Source of the DNA: Hypericum androsaemum
Taxonomy: Eukaryota; Streptophyta; Magnoliopsida; Malpighiales; Hypericaceae
Direction: 5' to 3'
Length of the DNA: 64,000 nucleotides
Assembly (NCBI GenBank): GCA_963995505.1
Contig: OZ023183.1
Coordinates: 20,332,671-20,396,670 of the forward strand
Shown: positions 34,942-46,294 of the stretch, one piece after another
Layout of the letters: the number at the start of each line of letters is the position of its first letter
Position numbering within the stretch: position 1 is the stretch's first letter
The notes under the pieces: generated by a model
The model's input: only the letters and a program-made list of their open reading frames with translations
Database searches by the model: none
Told to the model about the DNA's origin: nothing
Program-made: the position numbers and the translations under genes

Positions 34942-35152
34942 CAAAAAATAATTTTAATTATCATAACTAAATAAATAATATCTACTAGTATCTATTTCAA
35001 CAAATAAGATTGTGCCACATGTCAATGAGATTGGATTAAGCTAAAAGCAAAAAAAAAAAGGTTTGTGAGCGCCGCTTGGCTGAACGAGCGGATCGCTCAC
35101 TTTGCCATGTTTTCTATTTTTTTAAATTGGCTCACCGATGTACCTAGTCTAA

Positions 35153-36163
35153 TCGGCCGGAGAATGACTGAAGCCAGCACTTGTCTTTCACCTTATTTCT
35201 ACGTGTACCAATTTTTGCCACGAAACTTTTTTTTCATGCTTTTTAATGGTATTTTAGTGTTTTTAGAATGGTTTTTTTTTGGAAAAATATAGAATGGTAT
35301 TTTAGTTTGAGTGTATATATTACTTACAATTAAATATAACAACATTACTTATAAAAAAAAGTTTGAGTGTAAACTTTTAAACTATTTATACTTTTATTAT
35401 TCATATCCAACCCAGAATAAAGACTGTGTAAGGATTACAATATACACATGATCAATCAGTTCTGATATGAATGGAGTAATTTTTTTTACATTTATAAGCA
35501 ATATATAAATGTGAAAAAAGGAAGACTTGGAAGAATTAGAAAGAAACCACCAACTTTGTAATTAGGAATGGGTTCAAATTATTAGATTGTGACCAGTCAG
35601 CCCCTTCGTACCTTTACTAATTCCTGACATGAAAAGATGGTTTGCGATTTGCTTCTCATTAAACAAATCAACCAATAATCTTTATTCGGACAAAAGTGAC
35701 GGAGCGTAAAAGATGAGCTTTTTGTTACATATGAGCACCTTTGAGCTGTACGCCAATTTCGTAGGCTTCATCATGTGCATGGTAATAATTATTTTGAGAA
35801 AATACTTATCGAAATTGGTTAAGTGGGGAAAATTTGAATTTACTTAATAGTTTGTTCAAAATATGTTAAAAGACATATGTAATTAGATTATATTATATAT
35901 GTAAAAAATGAGGACTCTTTTTTGTCAAATATTACGAGAGAACTTCAAACTTAAGTAAAATTGACCTAAAATAATTACCTAAGTTGGTGACCCTAGAAGT
36001 TTCCGTAGGTACACTTGAAGTTTTACCAATATTTAAAATATCAATACAAATAACAGTTTGAGAAAATATCAACACTAGTAATTGAACCTTTTAGTGTAAG
36101 TGAATGAGATAGACATAATTCACCGGATAATAGTTCAATTAGCTTCAACTTTTTTTTTATGCT
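35153..36163. other. Intergenic, no supported feature
   Basis: AT-rich DNA between the Harbinger element and a cluster of small MITEs. Confidence 0.5.
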
Positions 36164-36171
36164 CCAAGTCA

Positions 36172-36409
36172 TCGGAGTTGGATTTGGTCCTCGACGTGTA
36201 AAACACGCCAGGACTGTCCTGAAGGATAAAATGGTCTATCCAGTTATGATAAAATAATTTCACGAGGACCGTCCCAGATAAAAAAAGTTAGATAAAATTG
36301 TCTGTCCGATTATGATAAAATTATCTACCCGATTGTGATAAAATGGTCTACCAAATGGGTCATCCAGGACCGTTTAGGGAAACTGGCTTTCAAGGACTAA
36401 ATCTGATCC
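36172..36409. mobile_element. Small MITE, possibly hAT type
   Basis: A 238-bp segment with imperfect 20-bp TIRs (ggagttggatttggtcctcg against ggatcagatttagtccttg) and an 8-bp direct repeat ccaagtca on both sides (36164-36171 and 36410-36417). Eight-base duplications are typical of hAT elements. Internal repeats of gataaaat with tctacc/tatcc words are present. The TIRs are diverged. Confidence 0.5.
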
Positions 36410-36517
36410 CCAAGTCACCTAGGATGCGTATAATAGGGATGAGGGTTCGGATTCAGTGGGGACAAGAGTTGTCCCCACTGAAATAGATCAAGTTATCATG
36501 CTTATAGACACGGTTTT

Positions 36518-36793
36518 TGTTAGGAATTCAGCAAATAGGGAACAAACGCGCAAAGAACACGGACGCAAGAGATAACGTGGTTCGGCCTAATGCCTACATC
36601 CACGGGGAGAAAGGAGAACTTTTATTGATGAGTTTCCGAGCCACAAAGCCATACAAAAACCTAGGGTAACATGTCTTTATATAGATACAAACCCTTGGTG
36701 TACAAGTAACCTATCTAGGTCATATTAGGAGTCCAAAACCTAGTCAGAATAGGAATAGAAAATAAATCTTTCCTATTTCTCGCCATCCCAACA
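36518..36793 (-). repeat. 3' LTR of the nested Copia derivative
   Basis: Left copy of the LTR pair; it differs from the right copy at only a handful of bases by eye. A TATA-like tatata sits near 36680 on either strand. Confidence 0.88.
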
Positions 36794-36949
36794 ATCTCTA
36801 CCTTGGCAAAAAATTATCTCGTGGAAGAACCATGAAGCTTCACCCGAACTTCAACAAACTCCACCTTGATAAAACACCGCCCCATGAAGAACCATGAGAT
36901 CTTGCAAAACTAATCAGACTCCACCGACTCCATCTCGGACCATAAATAA

Positions 36950-37541
36950 CTGCATCAATAAGACTATCTCAACTTTCTCTTCACCTTTTGTTCAATCACT
37001 TGGAGACAGCCCCTAAACTCGAGCTTCTGAGCTTGCTTGGCTTATTTTCTCCAATCTCTATTGAACCCCAACTAGCAAGTCCACCTGCTGAAGTAACCTT
37101 GCGACCAATAGACACACCCTCTATTTTTCAGTCAGCCCCATGCTCCGCAACCTCTAACTGCTTTTCCGCTAGACCTTCTTGCCTCAAACCAATGCTACAT
37201 GTCATAGAATACAAAGGGCAACCTTTTGTTCTACCAAGTAGAACTCTCGACATGCCTCGAACTCCATCATTCGGCTTTGAGTGAGATACCCGATTCGCCC
37301 GTGGTGTCACCAATGGCTTCGCATGCCCAATGCAAAACCTATCCAATACCTTTGACGTGCACGTCCCTTTAGACAACCATAGCATGGCCCAGCTAACAAT
37401 GCTTCTCTGAGATAACCATGACTCCTTGCCAACCATGCCTCCACGAAACAACCATAGCTTGTTATCCATGTCTCCGCGAATCTCAACTATACTCAAACCA
37501 TTCATGTCAAGCCTTTGCTCCCTCATACGAATCAACCTCAT
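36950..37541 (-). pseudogene. Eroded Copia pol remnant
   Basis: In the minus frame around 37128-37541, VLDRF, GHAKPLVTP, GMSRVLL and GCPLYSMTCS line up with the segment of Copia polyproteins between reverse transcriptase and RNase H (where families read AKPV.TP and MSRVPYA..V). No catalytic motif survives. The call is from memory of family patterns, hence moderate. Confidence 0.45.
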
Positions 37542-37760
37542 ATGACCTGAGCTTTTGCCAACTCCTTCAGACCCATTGATGTGACTCTACCTACAATAAT
37601 GTGTCTCACTAACATATAGGTATTTCCTTTCACCCTTCATCCCTACCATCGCATCCTTCTCCACCTTCATTAGCATACCTTTATAACTATCACTGTTATA
37701 TTCCAAGGTTCCTAATGAAAAGAGATTACCAGGATGCATTGGACTTGATAAGACAGAAAG

Positions 37761-38158
37761 TCAGTCACCATCCGACCCGTCTGAATATGTGGCCATGGTT
37801 GTGGATGCCGATCCCTCCTCGTTGTCTTGATCCCCAGTTCGTCCTGGATAGTCCCCTTCATGCGCCCTTCTCAGTACTTGAAGCCACTTCCATTGAACTT
37901 CTTTGACTCCGATCTGGATCTTCTTCAACAACCCAGCTGGTGGCTCCTCATCATCCGCCAAGCACAAGCGAATCTTCGCTACTGCCTTGGCCTCCAACTC
38001 TTCCCACTCTTGCTCCTCCATCTTCTTAGACTTCTTCTCCGAGAGCACGATAACCATCCCTTGCTGCACGAGGAGATCCTTGACACGCCTTTGCTATAGC
38101 CCAAAATTCAATGAACCATCGAACTTCACAAGAGCGAACTTCGCGCCGTGATCCGACA
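37761..38158 (-). pseudogene. Copia gag N-terminal fragment with a stop codon
   Basis: It starts at ATG 38158 with MSDHGAKFALVKFDGSLNFG, typical of Copia gag. It is cut by a TAG where a tryptophan is expected (near 38098), then continues QRRVKDLLVQQGM into an acidic Lys/Glu-rich helix region to 37761. Confidence 0.75.
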
Positions 38159-38169
38159 TCCTCCAACCT

Positions 38170-38186
38170 TAGCTCTTGATACCACT
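38170..38186 (-). promoter_or_regulatory. Primer-binding site, initiator tRNA-Met type
   Basis: On the minus strand tggtatcaagagc follows the 5' LTR end by two bases. It is close to tggtatcagagc, complementary to the 3' end of plant initiator tRNA-Met, and fixes the element's orientation. Confidence 0.8.
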
Positions 38187-38463
38187 TGTTAGGAATTCAA
38201 CAAATAGGGAACAAACGCGCAAAGAACACAGACGCAAGAGATAACGTGGTTCGGCCTAATGCCTACATCCACGGGAAGAAAGGAGAACTTTTATTGATGA
38301 GTTTCCGAGCCACAAAGCCATACAAAAAACCTAGGGTAACATGTCTTTATATAGATACAAACTCTTGGTGTACAAGTAACTTATTTATGTCAGATTAGGA
38401 GTCCAAAACCTAGTCAGAATAGGAATATGAAATAAATCTTTCCTATTTCTCGCCATCCTAACA
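38187..38463 (-). repeat. 5' LTR of the nested Copia derivative
   Basis: Right copy, adjacent to the primer-binding site; see the element entry. Confidence 0.88.
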
Positions 38464-38583
38464 GTTTTTAATGACTGTCGGATCTCTAGATACAATTTTT
38501 AATGAAATCTGATGGTCTAAACAAAATCTCCTCCGTAAGGACGACTTTTATGTTGTCTTCGTTCAATCCAAAACCTAGGGATG

Positions 38584-39634
38584 GATATGGCTTTTGTTCA
38601 AGGTCCATTTTATTTAGATCGAGACCAGACAAGTTCGAATAGCGTGCCCGTACATCCACGCGAAATAAATAGACGAGCGACTTCTCTGTCCGATACATCG
38701 GATTTTGCGGATTGTGCTGTTAATTAAAAGAAAGGCACGGATTTATTTCTCTCTGCTACCCCTTGCTTAATTTGGAAATGTCATTGGACACATTCCCGTC
38801 ATATTAAAAAAATTTGTAATTTTTGTATATCAATATTATTTATTCTATTTGCAACATTAGAATTCTTTAATAATTTAATCTCTTCGTTTCTTTTACCATA
38901 TTTATTAGATTCTAAGACAGGACAAATACACCTGAACATTTTCGGGCGAAGAAGACCGTAATTAGAAATCGTTGAATCGGAAAATTAACAGGAAGGATAT
39001 TGGCATTTTCTATAAATTCAGACAACCGGGAATTCTGTTTCTCCTGTTTCAATAATCCGAGGGAATGCCCCACCCAAAACAAATGATCCGATGGAATAAC
39101 GCCTATTCTCGTGACAAAGAAAAACTCAGCAATTACAAATACTTGTGCTGTTTTTTATACACAAAACTGATTGTTCTTTTATAGAGAGGGAAAATCATTT
39201 CCTTTACTCGAGTGGGAAATGGCCCCCACCTGAAAACGACCCACACTCTTCTTAGATCCGTAATCTATCGTTTTTTCTAATTTTTTTTAGTTTTCTTAAT
39301 CATTTAATGAACTTAAAAAAATGGTACAAAATTAATACAAGCAACGAGGATAAAAAAATACCAAATATTCTCCGTCCTCTTTTTTGCGGGTGGATAAATC
39401 AAGAGAGAGGAAGTAAAAACATGATTCAATATTATCAGGAGTTTTGAGCCATTGTTGCCAAAATTGTGGGTTTCCTCAGAAACCGCATGGTCTTTAGGCC
39501 GAGATATGGAAATTGCTCCACCTCTACTTGCCTTTAAACTATTTTTGGTTGATAATATTCGAATATTTATTTAAATAATTAATACATCTTCGAGTTTATT
39601 ATAAAATTTGAAATTCTCTTATAACAAATAGCTT
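38584..39634. other. Intergenic, no supported feature
   Basis: AT-rich DNA between the split MITE and the larger Copia element. Confidence 0.5.
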
Positions 39635-39639
39635 TAATA

Positions 39640-40501
39640 TGTTGTTTGTCGGAGTTGGTGTACTTGATTAGGATCACTTCAGTCGAGGCAAGTGTTGGAC
39701 ACTTTCTCCGTAAGACGAGATTGCCCCGTATATTTCAGTGCGGTACGGGCTAAGGCAATCGTCCCCAAGATACAACGACTGTTTAGGGCATTTCCAAGAA
39801 CGTTGCACACGTATCTCGAAACTTTCGGGCGAACCCTTATATACCCAGAACTTTCGGGACTCTTTTCTAGATGAAGAACGGGGGGAGAGGAGAAGTCAAC
39901 AATGCTAGAAGGTGCATATGCTGCTGGGATGAGAATTCTGGCAGGGGGACAGGCCTATTTATAGGCTGGAGGAGGCAGGCAGCCAGCCACCCCGAAGAGA
40001 CGCGTCCGCTCGGCCAACAGGCTGACTGGCTGCGCTCGTGGCCCTTCGGTGGCTTCTGGATCCGGCCAACCTGAAGACGCTCGCAGCTCCTCGTCGCTTA
40101 GGTAGCTACGCAGCTGCCTCCGGGCCCGGGCAAAATACTTAAGGCTCCTCCAACTCCTCGCGACGATGCGCACGTGCGAAGTGCCAAGTGCGCCACAAAG
40201 CGCCCATTGCGACCTGCGTCCAATGCGCCATGCGCACATGCGCGTGCGCGAGCGCGTGCTCGTACTCGTGCTCGTGCTCGTGCTCGGACGGTGCGAAACC
40301 ATCCTCGCAGGCAGCTAGCGGTGGGTCAGCCTTTTGGGTAGCCAATCAAGTTGATAGGCAAGGAGGGAAATTCCTTATAAACAAGGAAATCCTCCTTGCT
40401 CTAATCAATGTGGGATTGCACTTTCCCATTTCCCTTTGGGCCTCCATTTTGGGCCTTACCATTTGTGGGCTTGCATTGAACTTTCATTCAAAAACCCAAC
40501 A
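39640..40501 (-). repeat. 3' LTR of the Copia element (862 bp)
   Basis: The complete LTR. On the minus strand the element's purine-rich tract (tgtggggga) lies just before it, at about 40502-40512. It contains a gtgctcgt-type tandem block at 40248-40290. Confidence 0.88.
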
Positions 40502-41044
40502 ATCCCCCACATGAATGATGATTAATGCATGCAGACTCTAATCGAAAGTTCTGACGTGTTATTATTGCATCGAGACAGGTAGCTTGCGACTTTGAACCTT
40601 CTCTAGTAATATGTTATCGGATTTACTCGCTGCTCGGTGAACGTGATGTCTTGAACCGTCAGCTTTTGGTGTAAACCAAGACAATAACATTTACACAATA
40701 ATAACCCTAGTATATTTAGATTCTCACGTTGTGTCCGTTTCGGCCATGGACCGTATATTGGATTCATAAGTGTTTTTCCCATTTGAAGCGGCCTCACTTC
40801 ACACTTACATAGGTGATTTCCTATCAGGAGTATCCTGCCATACTCCACCTTAATCAAGGTATAGGAATCATTAAAAGCGTAATGCTTATCCTTACCACAC
40901 CTCTGCAGGTTAATACCTGGGCAGCTTCTGAGAATGAGATAGGTTCCAGGTGATTCACTGAACCCTCCATAACTTAGTTGTCTCATTGAACCAAGTTTGT
41001 GGGATCTCCACTCATCATGGTTGAGTTACCGCTATGGACGTTCT

Positions 41045-41845
41045 TTATTGTGTGGATTTTAATCCCATTCCCCTTACTGCGTTGTACATTTGATCTCTAT
41101 TGATTCCTTTCGTAAAAGGATCAGCTAAGTTGTCCTTGGACTTTACATAGTTAATGGTGATCACCCCACCAGAGATCAACTGTCTAACGGTATTGTGTCT
41201 CCGACGGATATGTCGAGACTTTCCGTTGTACAACGTACTTTGTGCTCTCCCGATTGCAGACATGCTATCACAATGTATCAATACGGGAGGCACCGGTTTA
41301 CTCCAGCACGGAATATCCTCTAGGAAGTTTCTGAGCTATTCAGCTTCTTCCCCAGCTTTATCTAGTGCTATAAACTCCGACTCCATGGTGGATCGAGCTA
41401 TGCACGTTTGTTTAGAGGACTTCCAAGACACAGCTCCTCCTCCTATGGTGAATACGTATCCACTGGTGGATTTGGAGTCCTTAGTGTCCGATATCCAATT
41501 TGCGTCACTGTATCCTTCTAATACAGCTGGATATTTAGCATAATGTATGCCATGGTTTATGGTATGTTTTAAATACCGTAAAACCCTTTCCAGAGCTAGC
41601 CAGTGATCCTTTCCTGGATTACTTGTGAATCTACTAAGTTTACTAACCGAGTACGCAATATCGGGACGAGTGCAGTTTGTTAAATACATCAAGCTCCCGA
41701 TAATTTGCGCATACTTCAGTTGCGATACTGGGTCCCCTCGATTCTTGACTAAGTGTAGATTCAAATCTACTGGAGTCTTAACCGGAGGTTTGTCGAAAGC
41801 TTCAAATTTCTTGAGCACGTTTTCCACGTAGTGGGATTGTGTCAA
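41045..41845 (-). pseudogene. Copia RNase H region and end of RT, broken
   Basis: The minus frame 41845-41336 reads [20 protein letters not shown], the YSDANW RNase H start and [24 protein letters not shown] at 41336-41338 stands where tryptophan follows EAE. The frame then resumes to the expected LADPFTKG end at about 41045. Confidence 0.88.
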
Positions 41846-43220
41846 GATAAGCTTTCCTAGAAATTTTTATTCCTAGTATGACGTCTGCCAGACCCATATC
41901 TTTCATGTCAAAGTGGTTCTTTAACATGTTCTTAGTTTTCACAATAACCTCTTTATTGCTTCCCATAATTAGTAAGTCATCTACGTAGAGACATACAATT
42001 ACGTAAGCTTCAGGAGTGCCCTTAATGTAAACACATTTATCACACTCATTGATCTTAAATCCATTTGACAGCATTGTTCCGTCAAATTTCTCGTGCCACT
42101 GTTTCGGCGCTTGTTTTAGCCCGTATAGTGACTTGACTAGTGGACACACTTTATGCTCTTGTCCGGGAGCCACAAACCCTTCAGGTTGTTCCATGTATAT
42201 CTCCTCTTCCAGTTCTCCATTTAGGAAAGCTATTTTTACATCCATTTGGTGGATCTCGAGGTTATAGAGTGCTGCAATAGCTATGAGTACTCTAATCGAT
42301 GTGATTCTTGTGACAGGCGAGTACGTGTCAAAGAAATCATATCCCTCCTTCTGCTTGAACCCCTTAGCTACCAATCGAGCTTTGTACTTGTCGATTGATC
42401 CATCAGCTTTGTATTTCCTTTTTAGCATCCACCTGCATCCCAAAGGTTTACAGCCCGGTGGGAGATCCACGATTTCCCACGTGTGGTTTTGCATAATGGA
42501 TTCTATCTCACTATTGATAGCTTCTTTCCAGAGAGGAGCATCTGGACTGGACAATGCCTCTTGGATTGTCCTGGGTTCATCTTCTAACGCATAGGTTAGA
42601 TAGTCCGGACCGAAAGATTTGGTCACCTTCGTTCGTTTACTACGTCTAGGTTCATCATCTTCCTGATTTGACCCTTGCGTAGTCTCGTGAGTTCTTTTCT
42701 TCGGACTTGCTTCCTTTCTTTCCTTATTAGGAAAGCTTTCTTCAAAAAACGTTGCGTTCCTTGATTCTATGACCATTCCCGCGTTTATCTCAGGGTTTTC
42801 AGATTTATGCACCAAGAATCGATAAGCACTGCTATTTTGCGCATATCCGATAAAGATGCAATCAATGATCTTGGGTCCTATGCGCACCTGCTTAGGCTTA
42901 GGTACTTCGACCTTTGCTAGGCACCCCCACACTTTAAGGTAACCGTAGGAAGGCTTCCTTCCTTTTCATAGTTCATATGGGGTTTTATCCCTTTTCTTGT
43001 GTGGTAATTTGTTTAGAATGTGGTTAGCTGAGAGCACAGCTTCCCCCCACATGTTCTGGGGTAAGCCCGAGCTAATCAACATAGCATTCATCATCTCCTT
43101 AAGAGTTAGATTTTTGCGTTCAGCTACGCCATTCGATTGAGGTGAATATGGAGCAGTCGTCTGATGAATAATGCCATGTTCTTGACAGAGTTCCTCAAAC
43201 GGAGCTACATATTCTCCTCC
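41846..43220 (-). pseudogene. Copia integrase C-terminal half and reverse transcriptase, broken
   Basis: After the stop at 43221 the frame continues as GGEYVAP and SPQSNGVAERKN (third catalytic residue of integrase). It is broken again by TGA at about 42966-42968, where YEL-KGRKP lacks a tryptophan. From 42932 the frame is open through reverse transcriptase: the KARLVAKGFKQKEG and IHQMDVKIAFLNGELEEEIY segments, PEGFVAPGQEHKVCPLVKSL and the catalytic YVDDLLIMG. A one-base frameshift near 41848 separates it from the RNase H part. Confidence 0.9.
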
Positions 43221-44999
43221 TCAATCACTTCGGATCATTTTGATTTTCACGCTGAGTTGATTTTCAACCTCATTCTTATATCTCTTAAAAGCATCAAGAG
43301 CTTCGTCTTTGCCCTTTAGGAGATATACGTAACAGTATCTCATGCAATCATCGATAAATGTGATGAAGTATTTCTTCCCGCCTTTAGTTTGCACGTGTTT
43401 CATATCGCAAGTGTCCGTATGAATTAATTCTAAAGGCGTAGTACTTCTTTCCACAAAATGGAAAGGTGCTTTGGTCATTTTAGCCTCCACACATACTTCA
43501 CATTTATCGGACGGGTTGAACTCTAGATTCGGTAATAAATTTAAACTTACTAACTTTCTTAGCGAGTTTAGATTTACGTGTCCTAATCTACCATGCCATA
43601 AATTAGAACACTCGGCCAAGTAAGAAGAAGTATTAACTTTATTTTCACCGTTAAAGGTGCGATGTACAGTTATTACATTCATCTTAAATAGCCCCCTTTC
43701 TAGGTAACCCTTTCCTATGAATTGACCCGCTTTGGTCAGTACAAACTTATCAGCCTCAAATACAAGCTTAAAACTGGCTTTGCTTAACAGTGAGCCAGAG
43801 ACTAAGTTCTTGCGGATGTCTGGGACATGCAGCACATCCTTGAGGGTCAGCTCCTTTCCTGAGGTCAGCTTCAGGACCACCTTTCCCAGACCAACGATCT
43901 TGGACGTTACGGAGTTTCCCATGAACAGCTTTCGGCCGGTGATCGGGATATAGTTTGAGAACATCTCCTTGTCCGAGCAGACGTGGCGGGTAGCTCCAGT
44001 GTCTACGAACCACTCTCTCGGATTGTCCACCAGGTTGGCTTCAAACACTACGGCTGACAGATCCATCTGGGATAAGTCTTCAGCCAGGTTAGCCCTTCCT
44101 TGGTCGTCCTTCTTCGGCTGGCGACAGTCCTTAGCCATGTGTCCGGGTTTCCCGCAGTTGTAGCAATCGCCCTTGATCTTTTTCTTCTTGGGCTTTTGCT
44201 CCTTCTGCTTATCCTCGGACTTCTTCCTCTTCTTGCCACTTTTTCCCTCAGCGAGGTGCACGGTGGTCTCAGAGTTGGCCTTGCCTTGCTTGACTTCGGA
44301 TTTTCGGTTGTCTTCCTCGATCCTTAGTCTCACTATTAGGTCTTCTAGGCCCATGTCCTTCCTCTTGTGCTTGAGGTAGCTCTTGAAATCCTTCCACAGC
44401 GGGGGGAGCTTCTCGATCATTGCAGCTACTTGGAAGGACTCGCTGAGTTGCATCCCTTCGGCTTGGATCTCGTGAAGGATCAGCTGCAACTCTTGCACTT
44501 GGTCGATGACCTTCTTGGAGTCCACCATCTTGAAGTCGAGGAATCGTCCGACGATGAATTTCTTCGTCCCGGCATCCTCCGTTTTGTACTTCTTCTCGAG
44601 TGAACTCCACAGCTCTTTAGCGGTCTTAGCTTCCGCGTAGACGTTGTAGAGCGTGTCGTCTAGTCCATTCAGGACGTAGTTCCGGCATAAGAAGTCGCTG
44701 TGACTCCATGCATCGAGGGCGTTGATCTTCTGTTGATCTGCCTCTTTTTCCGCTACCTTCGGAGCCTCTTCCTTCAGGAATCGGACCAGGTTGAGCGTCG
44801 TCAGGTAGAACAACATCTTCTGTTGCCACCTCTTGAATTCGGTACCGTTGAACTTGGCTGCCTTTCGGCGTGGGCAGTTCCCGGGACCGCTGGCACTGGT
44901 GCTGAGCTTGTCGATGCCATCTTCAAGTACACAATCTCGTCTTACGATTGTTGTTTGTCGGAGTTGGTGTACTTGATTAGGATCAAGAACGTTGCACAC
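43221..44999 (-). pseudogene. Copia gag, protease and integrase N-terminal half
   Basis: Open for 592 codons. In order: a UBN2-type gag region (about 45-245), a Lys-rich linker, the zinc knuckle [14 protein letters not shown] (about 279-292), the protease motif [14 protein letters not shown] (about 333), the pre-integrase HHCC segment with HGRLGHVNL and CEVCVEAK, and the first two integrase aspartates in HTDTCD and [10 protein letters not shown]. It ends in TGA at 43221, where RSD is normally followed by arginine. Its first 17 or so codons lie in the LTR, so the given start is only the first ATG of the open frame. Confidence 0.9.
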
Positions 45000-45403
45000 G
45001 TATATCGAAATTTTCGGGCGAACCCTTATATACCCAGAACTTTCGGGACTCTTTTCTAGATGAAGAGCAGCTGCCTCCGGGCCCGGGCAAAATACTTAAG
45101 GCTCCTCCAGACGATGCGCATGTGCGAAGTGCCAAGTGCGCCACAAAGTGCCCATTGCGACCTGCGCACACGCGCGTGCGCGTGCTCGGACGGTGCAGAA
45201 TCGTCCTCGCAGGCAGCTAGCGGTGGGTCAGCCTTTTGGGTAGCCAATCAAGTTGATAGGCAAGGAGGGAAATTCCTTATAAACAAGGAAATCCTCCTTG
45301 CTCTAATCAATGTGGGATTGCACTTTCCCATTTCCCTTTGGGCCTCCATTTTGGGCCTTACCATTTGTGGGCTTGCATTGAACTTTCATTCAAAAACCCA
45401 ACA
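44949..45403 (-). repeat. 5' LTR of the Copia element, shortened to 455 bp
   Basis: It matches 39640-40501 at both ends but lacks about 130 bp after gtgtacttgattaggatca and about 230 bp after ctctTTTCTAGATGAAGA-like sequence. It retains cctccgggcccgggcaaaat and the 3' end. An LTR this short may lack its promoter. Confidence 0.88.
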
Positions 45404-45408
45404 TAATA

Positions 45409-45769
45409 TACATTATTACCTGCATTTCTAAATTTTGCATTCGGATTTAAATTATCGATTGACTGTTGTCTTTTGTCTTTTGCTTTTTTTATAAGTGCTG
45501 TCTTTTGCTACTTTACCGTTGGCCCTCACCTTTTTTATCCAATTTCGGCGTACTTCTTACTGTACATGGAAAAGGAGGACCAGATACCCGCTCCTCGTTC
45601 AGAAAATAAGGATTTCAACATTAAATTTACGTAAATCATATTGTTCTATAAACCTCGATATATTAAAATTGTTGGTCAAATACTATTTTATTATTTGGCC
45701 CTGGTTTGAATTTCTTTAGAGAGTAAATAAATAGAGTTTTATAATCTTGGCAAAATGATGCCAAAGTCA
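45409..45769. other. Intergenic spacer between Copia and MULE-4
   Basis: AT-rich, no feature. Its last bases before 45770 are unique flank, then the MULE duplication begins. Confidence 0.5.
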
Positions 45770-46094
45770 AAATATTTTGAGAAAAGTTCACATAAGTACC
45801 TTACGGTATCTCCAATTATCACTTGAGTATCTTGTGGTTTAAAAATGATAGAACCGGTCTAATTTATTCTAATTTTTCTCACTTAAGTCTACCCAGTCCG
45901 GTTCACCCATTTTTGTAAAAATGACGTCGTCTAGCCACTTACGTGGACTGCCACGTGTCTTTGATTCGGATTAAGTTGTTGCCGACGTGGCAATGGATAA
46001 ATTATCATATTAGTGCCTAATTTTTTTTAAAACCCTTATGTTCTCCTCCTTCAATTCTTCTTCCTTCATCCCCCCTCTCTCTCCCCTCCTCCTC

Positions 46095-46121
46095 CTCCTC
46101 CTCTCTCTCTCTCTCTCTCTC
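46095..46121. repeat. CTC/CT microsatellite in MULE-4
   Basis: A cctcctcctcct run passes into a ct dinucleotide run. Confidence 0.75.
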
Positions 46122-46294
46122 TCATACTTCCTCTTCCGCCATCCACATTTCTCTCATTAAACGAAGAAGCAACACATACTTGGAGCAAATCATTAACATG
46201 AGATAAACCAAAAAGACAACCACCTCAAATTAGAACATTACTGACATAAAATCCAGCCCTAAAATTTTCAATTCCACCTCTAAATTACAAGGCT

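Larger units (their letters stand above)
30869..35149 (-). mobile_element. PIF/Harbinger transposon, degenerate
   Basis: The ends share gacta(ccc)acat(t)ggtgagc in inverted form: left at 30869, right ending 35149 with gacta(ggt)acat(c)ggtgagc. Both sides are flanked by TAA (30866-30868 and 35150-35152), the 3-bp duplication typical of PIF/Harbinger. It carries the two genes expected of the superfamily, a DDE transposase and a Myb/SANT-like ORF1, both on the minus strand and both broken. A 63-bp satellite and a 0.5-kb tandem duplication have grown inside it. Confidence 0.85.
36518..38463 (-). mobile_element. Copia deletion derivative (TRIM/LARD-like), nested in a MITE
   Basis: LTRs of about 276 bp (36518-36793 and 38187-38463) start tgttaggaattc and end ccaaca or ctaaca, and are near identical. 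They are flanked by gtttt on both sides (36513-36517 and 38464-38468). The minus-strand PBS tggtatcaagagc follows the 5' LTR at the right. The interior is only 1.4 kb: a gag start followed by eroded reverse-transcriptase/RNase H-region sequence. It cannot be autonomous. Confidence 0.9.
36442..38575. mobile_element. MITE split by a later LTR-element insertion
   Basis: The ends gggttcggatt and, inverted, ggttttggatt are flanked by the 8-bp repeat tagggatg (36434-36441 and 38576-38583), suggesting a hAT-type MITE. Removing the nested LTR element and its 5-bp duplication leaves about 183 bp. A related end lies at 5836. The MITE must be older than the LTR element inside it. Confidence 0.55.
39640..45403 (-). 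mobile_element. Copia LTR retrotransposon, near full length, inactive
   Basis: Both LTRs start tgttgtttgtcgg and end aaacccaaca, and the element is flanked by the 5-bp duplication taata (39635-39639 and 45404-45408). In Copia order on the minus strand it encodes gag with zinc knuckle, protease, integrase, reverse transcriptase and RNase H. Three stops and one frameshift break the polyprotein. The LTRs differ greatly in length (862 and 455 bp) through two deletions in the right copy. No tRNA primer-binding site follows the 5' LTR. Confidence 0.92.

Noticed and set aside
40188..40514. Plus frames in the Copia LTRs (108 and 123 residues, second at 45060-45431)
   Set aside because: Both copies lie in the LTRs and are repeat-derived.
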